From: UBA5336 sp039818165
Lineage (GTDB): Bacteria > Pseudomonadota > Alphaproteobacteria > Caulobacterales > Hyphomonadaceae
Assembly: GCA_039818165.1 (NCBI GenBank)
Contig: JBCBUL010000012.1
Location: 11,078 to 75,077, forward strand
Length of the DNA stretch: 64,000 nucleotides
Direction of reading: 5' to 3'
Both the position numbers and the translations under genes were made by a program. Numbering within the stretch: the first letter of the stretch is position 1; each line of letters starts with the position of its first letter. Shown one piece after another: positions 25,144-34,280 of the stretch. Under the pieces are notes generated by a model. That model did not search any database. It was given only the letters and a program-made list of their open reading frames with translations, and had not been told where the DNA came from.

Positions 25144-26356
25144 GTCGAAGAAGATAGGCGCTCAGGCCGCCCTGGAAAAGAGACAAGTCTGGCTTGCGCC
25201 TTACGCGACCGACTGGCGCGCCTCAAAAGGGCGGTATGTGGATGAGGGCGAGTCGGCCACCCGCACGCCATTTCAGCGCGACCGCGACCGCATTATCCAC
25301 GCGTCTGCGTTTCGCCGCCTGAAGCAAAAGACCCAAGTCTTCGTTGCCCATGAAGGGGACCACTACCGAACACGGCTGACCCACTCATTGGAAGTCGCCC
25401 AGATCGCCCGCTCCATCGCGCGTACACTGCGTTTGGATGAAGACCTCGCGGAAGCCCTGGCGCTGGCTCACGATCTGGGGCACCCGCCCTTCGGCCATGC
25501 CGGGGAAGACCAACTCGATGCGTGTATGGAAGGGTTTGAGGGGTTTGACCACAATGCGCAGACCCTACGCGTGGTCACGAAGATTGAGCGTTCCTATCCT
25601 CTCTTTGACGGGCTCAATTTGAGCTGGGAGACTCTCGAAGGTCTCGTAAAACACAATGGTCCTCTTCTGACTGCAGATGCAGGAATAGAAGTTCTTCCGG
25701 TGGCTTTCCGGGACTTTCCCCATCTCGAAGACTTGCAGTTGACCACGTTTGCAGGCGCTGAGGCACAGGTCGCGGCCCTGTCTGACGATATCGCGTATAA
25801 TAATCATGACATCGACGATGGCTTGGCGGCGGGGCTCTTTTCGCTTGAGGAGCTCATGGAGATTCCGCTCGTGGGCGATGTGTTCAAAGGCGTGATGGAG
25901 GATCATCCTGCGCTGAACAGGACCCTCCTGATCAAGGAAGCCGTCCGGCGTCTGATCGGTCTTTGGATCGATGATCTCACCACGGAAACGCTGGCACGTG
26001 CTCAGCAGGATAAACCTGATAGCGCGGCGGATGTCCGGAATATGGACCGGCCCCTCGTGGCCTTCTCCGAGGCGCTTGATCAACGCCAAAGCGCCCTGCG
26101 CGCCTTCCTGTATGAGCGGATGTACAAACACTACAAGGTCAATCGTATGCGCAGCCAGGCCAAGCGAATCCTGGCGGATCTTTTTGGCCTGTTTCTGGAA
26201 CAACCCGACACGCTGCCGCCTCCCTGGCGCCAGGAAGCCGAACAAGTGGGCGGCAATCGCCGCGCGCGGATCGTTTGTGACTATGTGGCCAGCATGACGG
26301 ATACCTACGCCATTGAAGAGCACAGGGGGCTGTTCAACCTGGATTCGATGATCTGA
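25142..26356 (+). CDS. dgt: Deoxyguanosinetriphosphate triphosphohydrolase-like protein
   Basis: A 404-residue HD-domain dNTPase that removes triphosphate from dNTPs. Metal-binding residues are in TRLTHSLEVAQIARS and LALAHDLGHPPFGHAGED; the N-terminal RTPFQRDRDRIIHASAFRRL and C-terminal VCDYVASMTDTYA are typical of the family. The start ATG overlaps that of erpA. In related genomes this gene is followed by argS and then the SPOR gene; here the SPOR gene follows directly, so argS is elsewhere or lost from the cluster. Confidence 0.94.
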   Translation: MSKKIGAQAALEKRQVWLAPYATDWRASKGRYVDEGESATRTPFQRDRDRIIHASAFRRLKQKTQVFVAHEGDHYRTRLTHSLEVAQIARSIARTLRLDEDLAEALALAHDLGHPPFGHAGEDQLDACMEGFEGFDHNAQTLRVVTKIERSYPLFDGLNLSWETLEGLVKHNGPLLTADAGIEVLPVAFRDFPHLEDLQLTTFAGAEAQVAALSDDIAYNNHDIDDGLAAGLFSLEELMEIPLVGDVFKGVMEDHPALNRTLLIKEAVRRLIGLWIDDLTTETLARAQQDKPDSAADVRNMDRPLVAFSEALDQRQSALRAFLYERMYKHYKVNRMRSQAKRILADLFGLFLEQPDTLPPPWRQEAEQVGGNRRARIVCDYVASMTDTYAIEEHRGLFNLDSMI

Positions 26357-26462
26357 CGGCTTCAGCCTCGCACTTTCGCGGTCGGGGCTGCCGCGTTTAG
26401 CGGGCGTTAACGCTCGGCGCCTATCGGTTAACGAATTCTCTTTTTCTCATATGGGGTTGAGC

Positions 26463-27341
26463 ATGAGCCGTTACGGGGATGGCCCGATCGATTTTGGTCC
26501 CGCCGATGATGATTATCGCAGCTATGATATGCGCGGCGAAGAAACCGCCCGCGGGCCTCTGATCCTGGCGCTGGCGGCTGGCGTGCTGATCGTGTTTGGC
26601 GCCGTGGTCTGGAACACATACCGCCAGGGCGTGCGCTCTGAATCAGGGTCACTGCCGCTGATCACGGCGCAGGCGGACCCCTATAAGGTGGTGCCGGATG
26701 ATGCCGGGGGACGCGTTATTCCCGATCAGGAGCTTCGCTTCTACGATGAGATCGATGGGTCCACACGCCAGACTGTCACACCTGTTGAGGGTCTGAGGCG
26801 TTCGGTTTCGGCAGGCCCCAGCGAAGCACTCGCCGGGGGAGGCGCAGACGATTCATTCCCCGCACCAGCGACCGGCGATCTTGAACCCCTGACCGCAGGA
26901 TCTGGCGCAGATGTGGATTCGGCAATTGGTGCGCCGCGCCGAAGCATTCTGGACGATGATGCACCGCGTATCGCAGCGCTGGATGAAGCGACGATGGCGC
27001 TGGGCGCGGAACAAGCGGCGCGCCTTGACCGGGTGACGTCGTCAGCTCTTCGCGAGTTGGGGGCGCGTTCCCCGCAGTTCAACTTTACCACGTCCGGCGC
27101 TTACATGGTTCAGATCGCTGCTTTGCGGGAGTCTGCCCGCGCTGAAGCGACTTGGGATGCTATCTCCACACGCCATCCTGATATCTTTGCTGGCGCTGAG
27201 AAGCGTATCCAGAGGGCAGACCTTGGTTCGCGCGGTATATTCTACAGATTGCGTGCGGGGGCCTTCGAGACTCGCGCGGACGCTGGCGCCTTCTGTGAAG
27301 CCATAAAATCGTCTGGAAACGACTGCATCATCGTCCAATGA
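26463..27341 (+). CDS. Membrane protein with SPOR domain
   Basis: A 292-residue bitopic protein. A cytoplasmic acidic N-terminus (about 1-30) precedes a single transmembrane helix (about 32-50), a long disordered Pro/Ala/Gly/Asp linker, and a C-terminal SPOR domain (AYMVQIAALRESARAEATW, then YRLRAGAFETRADAGAFCE, about 208-290) that binds denuded glycan strands at the septum. It is FtsN-like in layout but is not claimed to be FtsN. ATG at 26463 has GGGG seven bases upstream. It overlaps nagZ by ATGA. Confidence 0.85.
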   Translation: MSRYGDGPIDFGPADDDYRSYDMRGEETARGPLILALAAGVLIVFGAVVWNTYRQGVRSESGSLPLITAQADPYKVVPDDAGGRVIPDQELRFYDEIDGSTRQTVTPVEGLRRSVSAGPSEALAGGGADDSFPAPATGDLEPLTAGSGADVDSAIGAPRRSILDDDAPRIAALDEATMALGAEQAARLDRVTSSALRELGARSPQFNFTTSGAYMVQIAALRESARAEATWDAISTRHPDIFAGAEKRIQRADLGSRGIFYRLRAGAFETRADAGAFCEAIKSSGNDCIIVQ

Positions 27342-28387
27342 GTCAAACGCCCCGCGCCTGCATATTGAGTGTTTCTGGTCCGGACTTGCTGCCGAGTGAA
27401 GCAAGTTTTCTGGCCGACGCGCAGCCATGGGGCATCATCTTGATGGGGCGGTCTTGCGAGACCCGGTCACAAGTTCGCCGTTTGGTGGACAGTATTTGGC
27501 AGGCGCTTGGTCGGCCGTGTCTCGTTTTTATCGATCAGGAAGGAGGCCGCGTTGCGCGCTTGCGTGCTCCGGAGTGGCCGGCGTTTCCCGCTCCTCGGAC
27601 TTTTGGCTCTCTCTATGAGGCGAACACGGAAGCAGGTCTCGAAGCAGCTTATCTGAGCCACCGGCTCATGGCTGGCGAACTTGCGGATCTGTCTATTCAC
27701 GCAGATTGTGCACCTGTACTGGATTTGCCCGTTCCAGGCGCCCATGACGTCATTGGAGATCGGGCTTTTTCAGAAGGCATCGAGCCCACGATTGCGCTGG
27801 CCCGCGCGGCGATGGAGGGGTTGAGCGATGGGGGCGTTGCGCCGGTCATCAAGCACCTGCCAGGGCATGGCCGTGCGCGTGTTGACAGTCATCTGGAATT
27901 GCCACGCGTGGCGGCTGGCCAGAACGAGTTGTTCGCAAAAGACATAGCGCCTTTCGAAGCGCTGAACGCTGCACCTATGGCGATGACAGCGCATATTACT
28001 TTCGAAAGTCTCGATCCTGATGCATCGGCGACTCTGTCGGAAACGGTGATTTCACAGGTGATACGCGGGCGAATCGGGTTTGAAGGTCTTCTGATGACGG
28101 ACGATCTCGGCATGAACGCCCTTGGCGGATCCCTCGGCAGTCGCGCAGAACGCGCCCTCGATGCAGGGTGCGATGTGGTGCTGCACTGTGCGGGATTCAC
28201 AAAGTTTCCGGAAGATATTCTTTCTGAGATGGACGAGGTGGCGCGCCATTGCGGCCTTCTTTCCGAAGTTTCACTGGCCCGGGCTGAGCGGGCTGAGGCA
28301 AGCACCACACACGCGAAACCGTTCGACACGCAGGCAGCGTGGTCTAGGCTGCGTGAGCTGCTGCCCCAAGAAGGCGCCCTTTCATGA
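27338..28387 (+). CDS. nagZ: Beta-N-acetylhexosaminidase NagZ
   Basis: A glycoside hydrolase family 3 enzyme of 349 residues that removes N-acetylglucosamine from anhydro-muropeptides in the cytoplasm during wall recycling. Conserved blocks are FIDQEGGRVARL, the flexible-loop KHLPGHGRARVDSHLELP with the catalytic His/Asp dyad, and LLMTDDLGMNAL containing the nucleophile aspartate. The start overlaps the SPOR gene and the end overlaps scpA, both as ATGA. Confidence 0.95.
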   Translation: MSQTPRACILSVSGPDLLPSEASFLADAQPWGIILMGRSCETRSQVRRLVDSIWQALGRPCLVFIDQEGGRVARLRAPEWPAFPAPRTFGSLYEANTEAGLEAAYLSHRLMAGELADLSIHADCAPVLDLPVPGAHDVIGDRAFSEGIEPTIALARAAMEGLSDGGVAPVIKHLPGHGRARVDSHLELPRVAAGQNELFAKDIAPFEALNAAPMAMTAHITFESLDPDASATLSETVISQVIRGRIGFEGLLMTDDLGMNALGGSLGSRAERALDAGCDVVLHCAGFTKFPEDILSEMDEVARHCGLLSEVSLARAERAEASTTHAKPFDTQAAWSRLRELLPQEGALS

Positions 28388-29208
28388 GTGAACTCGCTCT
28401 CTCCATCACCGACCTCTCAAACGGGGCCGAGGAAGCTGACGCTGGCGATATTTTTGTCGTTGATACGTCAGTTTATGAGGGGCCCCTTCATTTGCTTTTG
28501 GAGTTGGCCCGCCGGCAGAAGGTCGACCTGCTCCAAGTCTCCATCCTGACCTTGGCCGAACAGTATCTCGAATTTATCGAAGCGGCGAAGACGCGGCGGA
28601 TCGACCTGGCTGCGGACTATCTTTTGATGGCGGCCTGGCTTGCTTTCCTGAAATCACGGCTGCTTCTGCCAAAGCCGGAAAAAGTCGAGGATGAAGACGC
28701 AACGCCGGAGGACATGGCGCAAAGGCTGGCCTTTCGACTAAAACGGCTCGATGCGATGCGCCAGGCGGGCGAAGAACTGATGGCGGGTCCAATCCTGGGC
28801 GAGCGGGTCTTTCTGAAGGGAAACCCCGAACGGCCGAAAATCGTCAAACACGTGGAATATGATACGACTCTCTGGCATTTGATGCAGGCGTTTGGCGCGA
28901 TCCGCGGGCGCCGAACGAAGGCTGCGCCACATAAGATCGAGAAACAATTTGTGCTGCCGCTCGAAAGCGCGCGCCAGGGGTTGAGGTCACTTGGACCACA
29001 ATTGAAGCAGTGGTCGAGCCTTGACGATATCCGGGGACAAATCCATGGGATGGACCCAGATGTGCCGGAGCGTTCGGTTACCGCATCGGTTTTCTCCGCC
29101 GCACTCGAGCTCGCCCGCGACGGCGACGTGGAGTTGCGCCAGGATTTGCATTTTGCGCCGCTATATCTGCGCGCGCCCGGCCCAGAGTCTGTGGAGGCCA
29201 CACAATGA
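28384..29208 (+). CDS. scpA: Segregation and condensation protein ScpA
   Basis: The kleisin of the bacterial SMC complex, 274 residues. The N-terminal SMC-head-binding part (YEGPLHLLLELARRQKVDLLQ), the AADYLLMAAWLAFLKSRLLLP helix and the C-terminal winged helix are present. It works with ScpB and SMC in chromosome compaction. Translationally coupled to nagZ and scpB through ATGA overlaps. Confidence 0.95.
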   Translation: MSELALSITDLSNGAEEADAGDIFVVDTSVYEGPLHLLLELARRQKVDLLQVSILTLAEQYLEFIEAAKTRRIDLAADYLLMAAWLAFLKSRLLLPKPEKVEDEDATPEDMAQRLAFRLKRLDAMRQAGEELMAGPILGERVFLKGNPERPKIVKHVEYDTTLWHLMQAFGAIRGRRTKAAPHKIEKQFVLPLESARQGLRSLGPQLKQWSSLDDIRGQIHGMDPDVPERSVTASVFSAALELARDGDVELRQDLHFAPLYLRAPGPESVEATQ

Positions 29209-29993
29209 GCCAACCTGATCCAGAAACCCTCGAAAATGCCCCTGAGGCGATCCGCAATGCGGTGAAGCAGCTCTCTTTTGCCTACTCCCGGTCCGAGCAG
29301 GCTCTGTCGGAGACGTTGAGCGAGAGAATGGCGGATGCCATGCGGCGCGCTGAGGCTGTGCTGTTTGCCGCCGGTGAGCCACTGGACGCGGTCTCATTGT
29401 CAGAGATTTTACCCCAGGGAATCGAGGCGGCTGAAGTGCTGATGGCGCTGAAGTCGCAATATGAAGGTCGGGGCGTTCAACTCGTCGAAGTCGCGGGTAA
29501 ATGGCGGTTCCAATCCGCGCAGGATCTCGACTTCCTTTTTGTTGAAGAGCGCCAGGAGCAAAAAAAGCTCAGTCAGGCTGCTTTGGAGACGATGGCCATT
29601 ATCGCTTATGGCCAACCGGTCACAAGGGCGGAAGTCGAGGCCGTACGCGGCGTTGCTGTTTCCAAGGGGACCATCGACACTTTGATGGAAACGGGCTGGA
29701 TCCGGATCAAGGGCCGGCGCAAGACACCAGGACGGCCAGTGACTTACGGCACAACGGATGCGTTCCTCGAACATTTTGGGCTCGAAAGCCTTTCAGTCTT
29801 GCCGGGCAAAGCGGACCTGGAAGCCGAAGGGCTGCTGAGCGATGTCATTCCAGAAGATTTCCAAATGCCCGGAGAAGAGGGCCTTGAAGCCGAGGCCGAT
29901 GAAATGGATACTGGCATCGAAGGCGAACCCGATGACGCCGGTGCGTTTGTGACGGATTTCATGGATGAGCCGCAAACTGCAGCCGCCGAGTAA
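29205..29993 (+). CDS. scpB: Segregation and condensation protein ScpB
   Basis: A 262-residue partner of ScpA. It carries two winged helices: VLFAAGEPLDAVSLSEILP and ETMAIIAYGQPVTRAEVEAVRG, followed by GRRKTPGRPVTYGTTDAFLEHFGL, the family's best conserved stretch. The C-terminal 50 residues are acidic and probably disordered (many Glu/Asp). It overlaps scpA by ATGA and is 69 bp before tatA. Confidence 0.95.
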   Translation: MSQPDPETLENAPEAIRNAVKQLSFAYSRSEQALSETLSERMADAMRRAEAVLFAAGEPLDAVSLSEILPQGIEAAEVLMALKSQYEGRGVQLVEVAGKWRFQSAQDLDFLFVEERQEQKKLSQAALETMAIIAYGQPVTRAEVEAVRGVAVSKGTIDTLMETGWIRIKGRRKTPGRPVTYGTTDAFLEHFGLESLSVLPGKADLEAEGLLSDVIPEDFQMPGEEGLEAEADEMDTGIEGEPDDAGAFVTDFMDEPQTAAAE

Positions 29994-30062
29994 GGCGCAC
30001 TGTGCGTTTACCGCGCGGGTTTTCCAGCCTATGGTATTCTGAGTTTCAGGAAGGAGACCCCA

Positions 30063-30281
30063 ATGGGTTCGATTGGTCCTTGGCAAGTCTTGCTCGTGCT
30101 CGCCGTCGCCGTTTTGTTGTTCGGCGGTCGCGGACGCATTTCCTCAATCATGGGCGATATGGCGAAGGGCATTCGAAGCTTTCGCACAGGCCTCAATGAG
30201 GGCGAAGACCAAAAGAGCGTCTCCAGCGATGATGACCTGGTCGACGTGACGCCGAAGAAGGACGAGGCGAAAACCTCCTAA
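30063..30281 (+). CDS. tatA: Twin-arginine translocase subunit TatA
   Basis: A 72-residue protein with one N-terminal transmembrane helix (GPWQVLLVLAVAVLLFGG), the hinge and amphipathic helix (MGDMAKGIRSFRTGL), and a charged tail. TatA oligomers form the pore for folded Tat substrates. A strong ribosome site AGGAAGGAG precedes the ATG. First gene of tatABC. Confidence 0.95.
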   Translation: MGSIGPWQVLLVLAVAVLLFGGRGRISSIMGDMAKGIRSFRTGLNEGEDQKSVSSDDDLVDVTPKKDEAKTS

Positions 30282-30317
30282 CGAGCACCGCGTTCAGGGC
30301 CGAGGAAGGCGCAGCCT

Positions 30318-30704
30318 ATGTTGCCACAAATTGGCATGGCGGAGTTTTTGCTGCTGGCGGCGGTCGCTCTGATCGTGCTCGGCCCCAAGGACTTGTCGCT
30401 GACCATGCGCAAGCTTGGCCAGTTCGTTGCCAAAGGGCGCGCCATGGCGCGAGAATTCCAGGGCGCGTTCGATGATATCGCTAAACAGGCCGAACTTGAT
30501 GACCTGCGCAAGGAAATTGAGGAACTCAAGCGCAGCAACGCGATGACCGAAGCTCAAGACAGCCTGAAAGCTGTGGAAGCGGATATCAATTCTGCCGTTA
30601 TGCGCGGAGACGCGGCACCCAGCGCGCCTGCAGCGGACACCGAGACGCCAAAGCCTGCAAATCAAAGCCAATCGTCGCCGAAGTCTGCGGAGGGCGCAAC
30701 TTGA
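30318..30704 (+). CDS. tatB: Twin-arginine translocase subunit TatB
   Basis: A 128-residue subunit: N-terminal MLPQIGMAEFLLLAAVALIV membrane helix, GPKDL hinge, then a long amphipathic helix (MRKLGQFVAKGRAMAREFQ) and an acidic disordered tail. It forms the substrate receptor with TatC. Its stop codon overlaps the TTG start of tatC (TTGA). Confidence 0.93.
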   Translation: MLPQIGMAEFLLLAAVALIVLGPKDLSLTMRKLGQFVAKGRAMAREFQGAFDDIAKQAELDDLRKEIEELKRSNAMTEAQDSLKAVEADINSAVMRGDAAPSAPAADTETPKPANQSQSSPKSAEGAT

Positions 30705-31546
30705 GCGACGGCTCTTCAGGAACAGCTTTGCCTGACAATAATGGCGCAGGCGATGAGGTCGACGCGTCCAGCGCCCCGTTGCTGGAACATTTGGCCGAAC
30801 TGCGCGTCAGGCTGATCTGGTGTTTCGCTGCGCTGGGCGTTGGCACAATCGCCTGTTTCGCTTTCGCCAAACACATCTACAATTTCCTGCTCGTCCCGCT
30901 GGTGAATGTCGCGCAAACCGAGCTTGGCGACACGGACTTCGAGCTGATTTACACCGCGCCTCTCGAAGTGTTCTTCGTCCAACTCAAACTTTCACTGTTT
31001 GCTGGCGTCTTTGTCGCGTTCCCGGTGATGGCGTACCAGATCTACGCCTTTGTGGCCCCAGGTCTCTACAAAAATGAACGCGGCGCTTTCCTGCCGTTTT
31101 TGGTGGCAGCGCCGACGCTGTTCGCCCTCGGCGGAGCGTTTGTCTACTATTTGATGCTGACGCTTCTATCGCGGTTCGCTTTGGGTTTTGAGCAAGAGGC
31201 TGCGGACGGTATCGCGGCTATCCAGCCCCAGATCCGGGTGGCTGAGTATCTGTCTCTCGTCATGGCGTTGATTTTGGCATTCGGCCTGAGCTTCCAACTC
31301 CCCGTACTGCTCACGCTCCTGGGACGCGTTGGATTGGTCAGCGCCGATACGCTCCGCAAGGGTCGGAAGTATGCGATCGTTGGTATTCTGGCTTTTGCGG
31401 CAGTTTTCACCCCGCCGGATATTGTGTCCCAGATCATGCTGACAGGTCCGGTGTTCCTGCTTTATGAGGCGAGCATCCTGTGTGTGGCCATGATTGAGCG
31501 TGGGCGCGAGAAGGAAGAAGACAGTGACGAGTCAGAGGCCGCCTGA
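30701..31546 (+). CDS. tatC: Twin-arginine translocase subunit TatC
   Basis: A 281-residue polytopic membrane protein with six hydrophobic segments. The N-terminal HLAELRVRLIW, the AYQIYAFVAPGLYKNER loop and the acidic residue in the fourth loop are typical TatC features. The start is TTG at 30701, overlapping the tatB stop; GGAGGG lies eight bases ahead. TatC recognises the twin-arginine signal, as on the DUF1501 protein encoded at 45.0 kb. serS, which often follows tatC in this class, is not present here. Confidence 0.95.
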   Translation: MSDGSSGTALPDNNGAGDEVDASSAPLLEHLAELRVRLIWCFAALGVGTIACFAFAKHIYNFLLVPLVNVAQTELGDTDFELIYTAPLEVFFVQLKLSLFAGVFVAFPVMAYQIYAFVAPGLYKNERGAFLPFLVAAPTLFALGGAFVYYLMLTLLSRFALGFEQEAADGIAAIQPQIRVAEYLSLVMALILAFGLSFQLPVLLTLLGRVGLVSADTLRKGRKYAIVGILAFAAVFTPPDIVSQIMLTGPVFLLYEASILCVAMIERGREKEEDSDESEAA

Positions 31547-31625
31547 CGCTCTGCCGTTTTGCGTTCAGCTACGGTCAACCTTCGATCCTTAATTTGCCTT
31601 CATCGTCTGATTCAAGGTGTCGGCT

Positions 31626-32342
31626 ATGTGGATTGCTCTCGTTGCACCTTTGCTGGTCACCAGTGACTCAGGCCCGCTGGGCGACGCGCTTTTAGCTGCG
31701 GACGCGCCCGACACGCTCCGGGCTGCCTTTACAGTGGAGATTACAGCGGGTGACGCGTTCCGGGTTTATCGGTTTGATCCGCGCGAGCCCGAACGGTCGC
31801 GCTGGATCTTGCTGAAAGAGCAGGGTGAGAATAGCGAGATCGACGATATCGGAGCGGCTTGGGGCGCCGAAGCCGCCCCCGATGGCCGTTTATTCCCAGA
31901 TGATCTGGGCAGCTCATTCTCAGGTACCGTCCAGGCAGATGTATTCGATTCTGCCTGGCGTGTGCGCATCGAACACCGGCCGAAGTTTCATGAAGACCCT
32001 CTCGACGTCTGGGCGGCGCAACATATGAAGTCGTCAGCTTGGCTCGATTCGCAATCAGGCCACTTCCTCCGCCTCGATCACACGCTTCCGCGCCCGGTTA
32101 CCGGTCCGCGCGGTGTTCGTGTCATGCGATACAATCAGTCCTATTTCCTGGAACCGGACCCCGAATTCGGTGTGAGTTTCATCACAGCCATTTCCATCGA
32201 GCTCGAAGCGCGGGCGGGCTTTCGCACGGTTCAAAGAGCCTATGAGGTTCGAATTCTGTCGGCCGAATTATTTTTCGCATCGATTGCAGATGAGACTGCA
32301 TTCCTCGAAGCGCGCGGAAAATCTGTGCAAGGCGGCGGCTGA
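31626..32342 (+). CDS. Unknown protein with possible signal peptide
   Basis: A 238-residue protein I do not recognise. The first 15 residues are hydrophobic (MWIALVAPLLVTSDSG) and may be a short signal peptide. The body is rich in beta-type alternation and in Phe, Arg and Asp (FRVYRFDPREPERSRWILL, WLDSQSGHFLRLDHTLPRP), which recalls outer-membrane lipoprotein carrier-like or DUF-type periplasmic beta folds, but the resemblance is weak. A GTG at 31617 gives three more residues. It follows tatC by 79 bp and precedes the DUF1489 gene. Confidence 0.55.
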   Translation: MWIALVAPLLVTSDSGPLGDALLAADAPDTLRAAFTVEITAGDAFRVYRFDPREPERSRWILLKEQGENSEIDDIGAAWGAEAAPDGRLFPDDLGSSFSGTVQADVFDSAWRVRIEHRPKFHEDPLDVWAAQHMKSSAWLDSQSGHFLRLDHTLPRPVTGPRGVRVMRYNQSYFLEPDPEFGVSFITAISIELEARAGFRTVQRAYEVRILSAELFFASIADETAFLEARGKSVQGGG

Positions 32343-32391
32343 AACGCTCCGGTGCATTGGGCGGCGCAGCTTTCAAAGCTACAGTCGGGCC

Positions 32392-32808
32392 ATGGCGATT
32401 CACATGATCAAACTGTGCGTTGGGGCTGAAACCGTTGCCGACCTCGAAGCCTGGCAAAAACGGTTGCTTCAGACCTATCCGAAACCGGTGCATCACACGC
32501 GTATGTCGCCGAAACGGAAAGAGGAAATCCTTGCGGGCGGCTCGATGTATTGGGTGATCAAGAAGATGATCCGGGTGCGCCAACGCATTATCGACATTCG
32601 AACAGTAGAAGATCGGGCTGGCAAACCCCTCTGCGAACTCGTCTTTAACCCTGAACTGATCCCCGTCATGCCGCGGCGCAAACGTCCATTCCAAGGCTGG
32701 CGATACCTGACTGTAGGCGATGCTCCGCAGGATGTGGAGCCGGGACACAAGGCATCTGATGTGCCCCTTGGTCTGGACGAAGCGCTTAAAGACGCGATGG
32801 TCTGGTAG
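32392..32808 (+). CDS. DUF1489 protein
   Basis: A 138-residue protein of the DUF1489 family, restricted largely to alphaproteobacteria. Conserved blocks: IKLCVGAETVADLEAWQ, HHTRMSPKRKEEILAGGSMYWVIK, RQRIIDI and RRKRPFQGWRYL near the C-terminus. Function unknown; the basic residues and small size would fit a nucleic-acid or RNA role, but that is only a guess. It converges on panC with nine bases between. Confidence 0.85.
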   Translation: MAIHMIKLCVGAETVADLEAWQKRLLQTYPKPVHHTRMSPKRKEEILAGGSMYWVIKKMIRVRQRIIDIRTVEDRAGKPLCELVFNPELIPVMPRRKRPFQGWRYLTVGDAPQDVEPGHKASDVPLGLDEALKDAMVW

Positions 32809-32816
32809 GCGTTTGC

Positions 32817-33689
32817 CTAAAGTGCGAGGGGCAGATTATCGATGAGCCGTGTCTTGCCGAGCCAGGCAGCGCCGAGCAAACGCGCTTCAGGAGGCCATTT
32901 TGCTGGATCCTCGTTCAGTGCTTCGAGCGTTTCAGGGTCAACGGCGCTCACATAGTCTACCGATGTAAATCCGGCGCTTTCAATCGCTTTCACCGCAGAC
33001 GACAGGATTGACTCAAGGGCTGCGCCTTTATCCTCAATCTGGTGTCTTGCATCGTCCAGAGCGGCATAGAGCGCATTGGCGCGCTGACGTTCGTCGCTAG
33101 AGAGGTAAGCGTTGCGGGATGAGTGGGCGAGGCCGTCTGGTTCGCGCAGCGTTGGCGCACCTACAATGTCGATGCTGAACCCCAGATCTTTCACCATGCG
33201 CTTTATGATCTGGAGTTGCTGGTAGTCTTTCTCGCCGAAGACAGCGACGTCCGGCCCGACATGGAGAAAGAGTCGGGCCACCACAGTTGTGACACCATAG
33301 AAGAAGTGTGGGCGATACACCCCGTCCAGCACGTCAGACAGGCCGGGCACTCGTACTTCGGTCTTGCTTCCAGCCGGGTAGAGCTCATCAGCGTCGGGGA
33401 TATAGGCGATGTCACACCCAGCGGATTCGAGCTTTTCAAGGTCACTTTCTTCCGTTCTGGGGTAGGATTCGAAGTCCTCTCCGGGGGCAAACTGGGTGGG
33501 ATTAACGAAGATGCTTGCGACGGAAACATCCGCACGCTGACGCGATTGGGCGATTAATGAGAGATGACCATTGTGTAAGGCTCCCATGGTTGGAACGAAG
33601 CCAACGGACCGTCCTGTGTAGTATTTACTGCACAAGACGCCTCGAAGTTCGGTCAGTTTGCGCACAACTGTCAGGGGATTTTTTGCCAT
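32817..33689 (-). CDS. panC: Pantothenate synthetase
   Basis: Joins pantoate and beta-alanine with ATP to form pantothenate. The 290-residue enzyme has the nucleotidyl-transferase motif VPTMGALHNGHLSLI, FVNPTQFAPGEDFESYPR, FGEKDYQQLQIIKRMV and SSRNAYLS. ATG at 33689 gives the normal length; an open extension upstream is not conserved. panB is not adjacent. Divergent from the small gene before mipZ. Confidence 0.96.
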   Translation of the reverse strand: MAKNPLTVVRKLTELRGVLCSKYYTGRSVGFVPTMGALHNGHLSLIAQSRQRADVSVASIFVNPTQFAPGEDFESYPRTEESDLEKLESAGCDIAYIPDADELYPAGSKTEVRVPGLSDVLDGVYRPHFFYGVTTVVARLFLHVGPDVAVFGEKDYQQLQIIKRMVKDLGFSIDIVGAPTLREPDGLAHSSRNAYLSSDERQRANALYAALDDARHQIEDKGAALESILSSAVKAIESAGFTSVDYVSAVDPETLEALNEDPAKWPPEARLLGAAWLGKTRLIDNLPLAL

Positions 33690-33754
33690 TGGATTCTCTG
33701 GGAGTTTGGATATTGTGAAACCACTTATTAACCCGCATTGGGGAAATTGCACTC

Positions 33755-34240
33755 ATGGCTTATCGCATTCTTCACGCTCTCAAACGCTTCGCTGTCCAAG
33801 CCGCCGTTCGCGGCTTGCCGGTAAGCAAATTTGATCCTGCTGCGCCTTCGCCGCGAATTCGATCATTTGAGGGCGCGGTAAGCAGTGTCCAACTCGACGA
33901 TTTTCTCTTCGATCCGCTTGTTTCAAGTGTGAAGTCGACCGCCGATCTGCTTGGTGGGGAATTGTCCCGGGTTTCTGGCAAAATGGGCGAGTTGCGGCAA
34001 TTGCTTGCGGATCTCGCGCGTATTGAGCCTTTGGGTGCTGTGGAAGTGAATGCGGTTGCTGCCCAGAATTTCCGCTGGTCTGAAGACATTTTGTTCGATG
34101 GCGACGCATTTGACGTGCCCGCACGTCCGGTGCTCGCGCTGGAAGCCGAAGACGGTTTCCTTTTCGACGAGAGCGAGGCGCCGTTGCCGAGTTGGCAGGT
34201 TCTTCGTGAGTCTGAGGTGAGCGGGTTCCAACACGCGTAA
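33755..34240 (+). CDS. Unknown protein upstream of mipZ
   Basis: A 161-residue protein not recognised as a named family. It has no signal peptide or membrane helix. The N-terminus is basic and hydrophobic (YRILHALKRFAVQAAVRG) and could form an amphipathic helix; the middle (STADLLGGELSRVSGKMGEL) is helical; the C-terminal 60 residues are acidic and contain repeated F-D/E-x-x pairs (ILFDGDAF, GFLFDESE). It lies 40 bp before mipZ on the same strand and may be co-expressed, so a role near MipZ is an open possibility. Confidence 0.55.
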   Translation: MAYRILHALKRFAVQAAVRGLPVSKFDPAAPSPRIRSFEGAVSSVQLDDFLFDPLVSSVKSTADLLGGELSRVSGKMGELRQLLADLARIEPLGAVEVNAVAAQNFRWSEDILFDGDAFDVPARPVLALEAEDGFLFDESEAPLPSWQVLRESEVSGFQHA

Positions 34241-34280
34241 CTGCGCGCTCCCAGGGCGTGCGATCATGGGAGTAGTGTGA

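Noticed and set aside
26405..26435. Two GTTAAC sites upstream of the SPOR gene as a CtrA box
   Set aside because: The half sites are about 20 bp apart, not the N7 spacing of CtrA sites.
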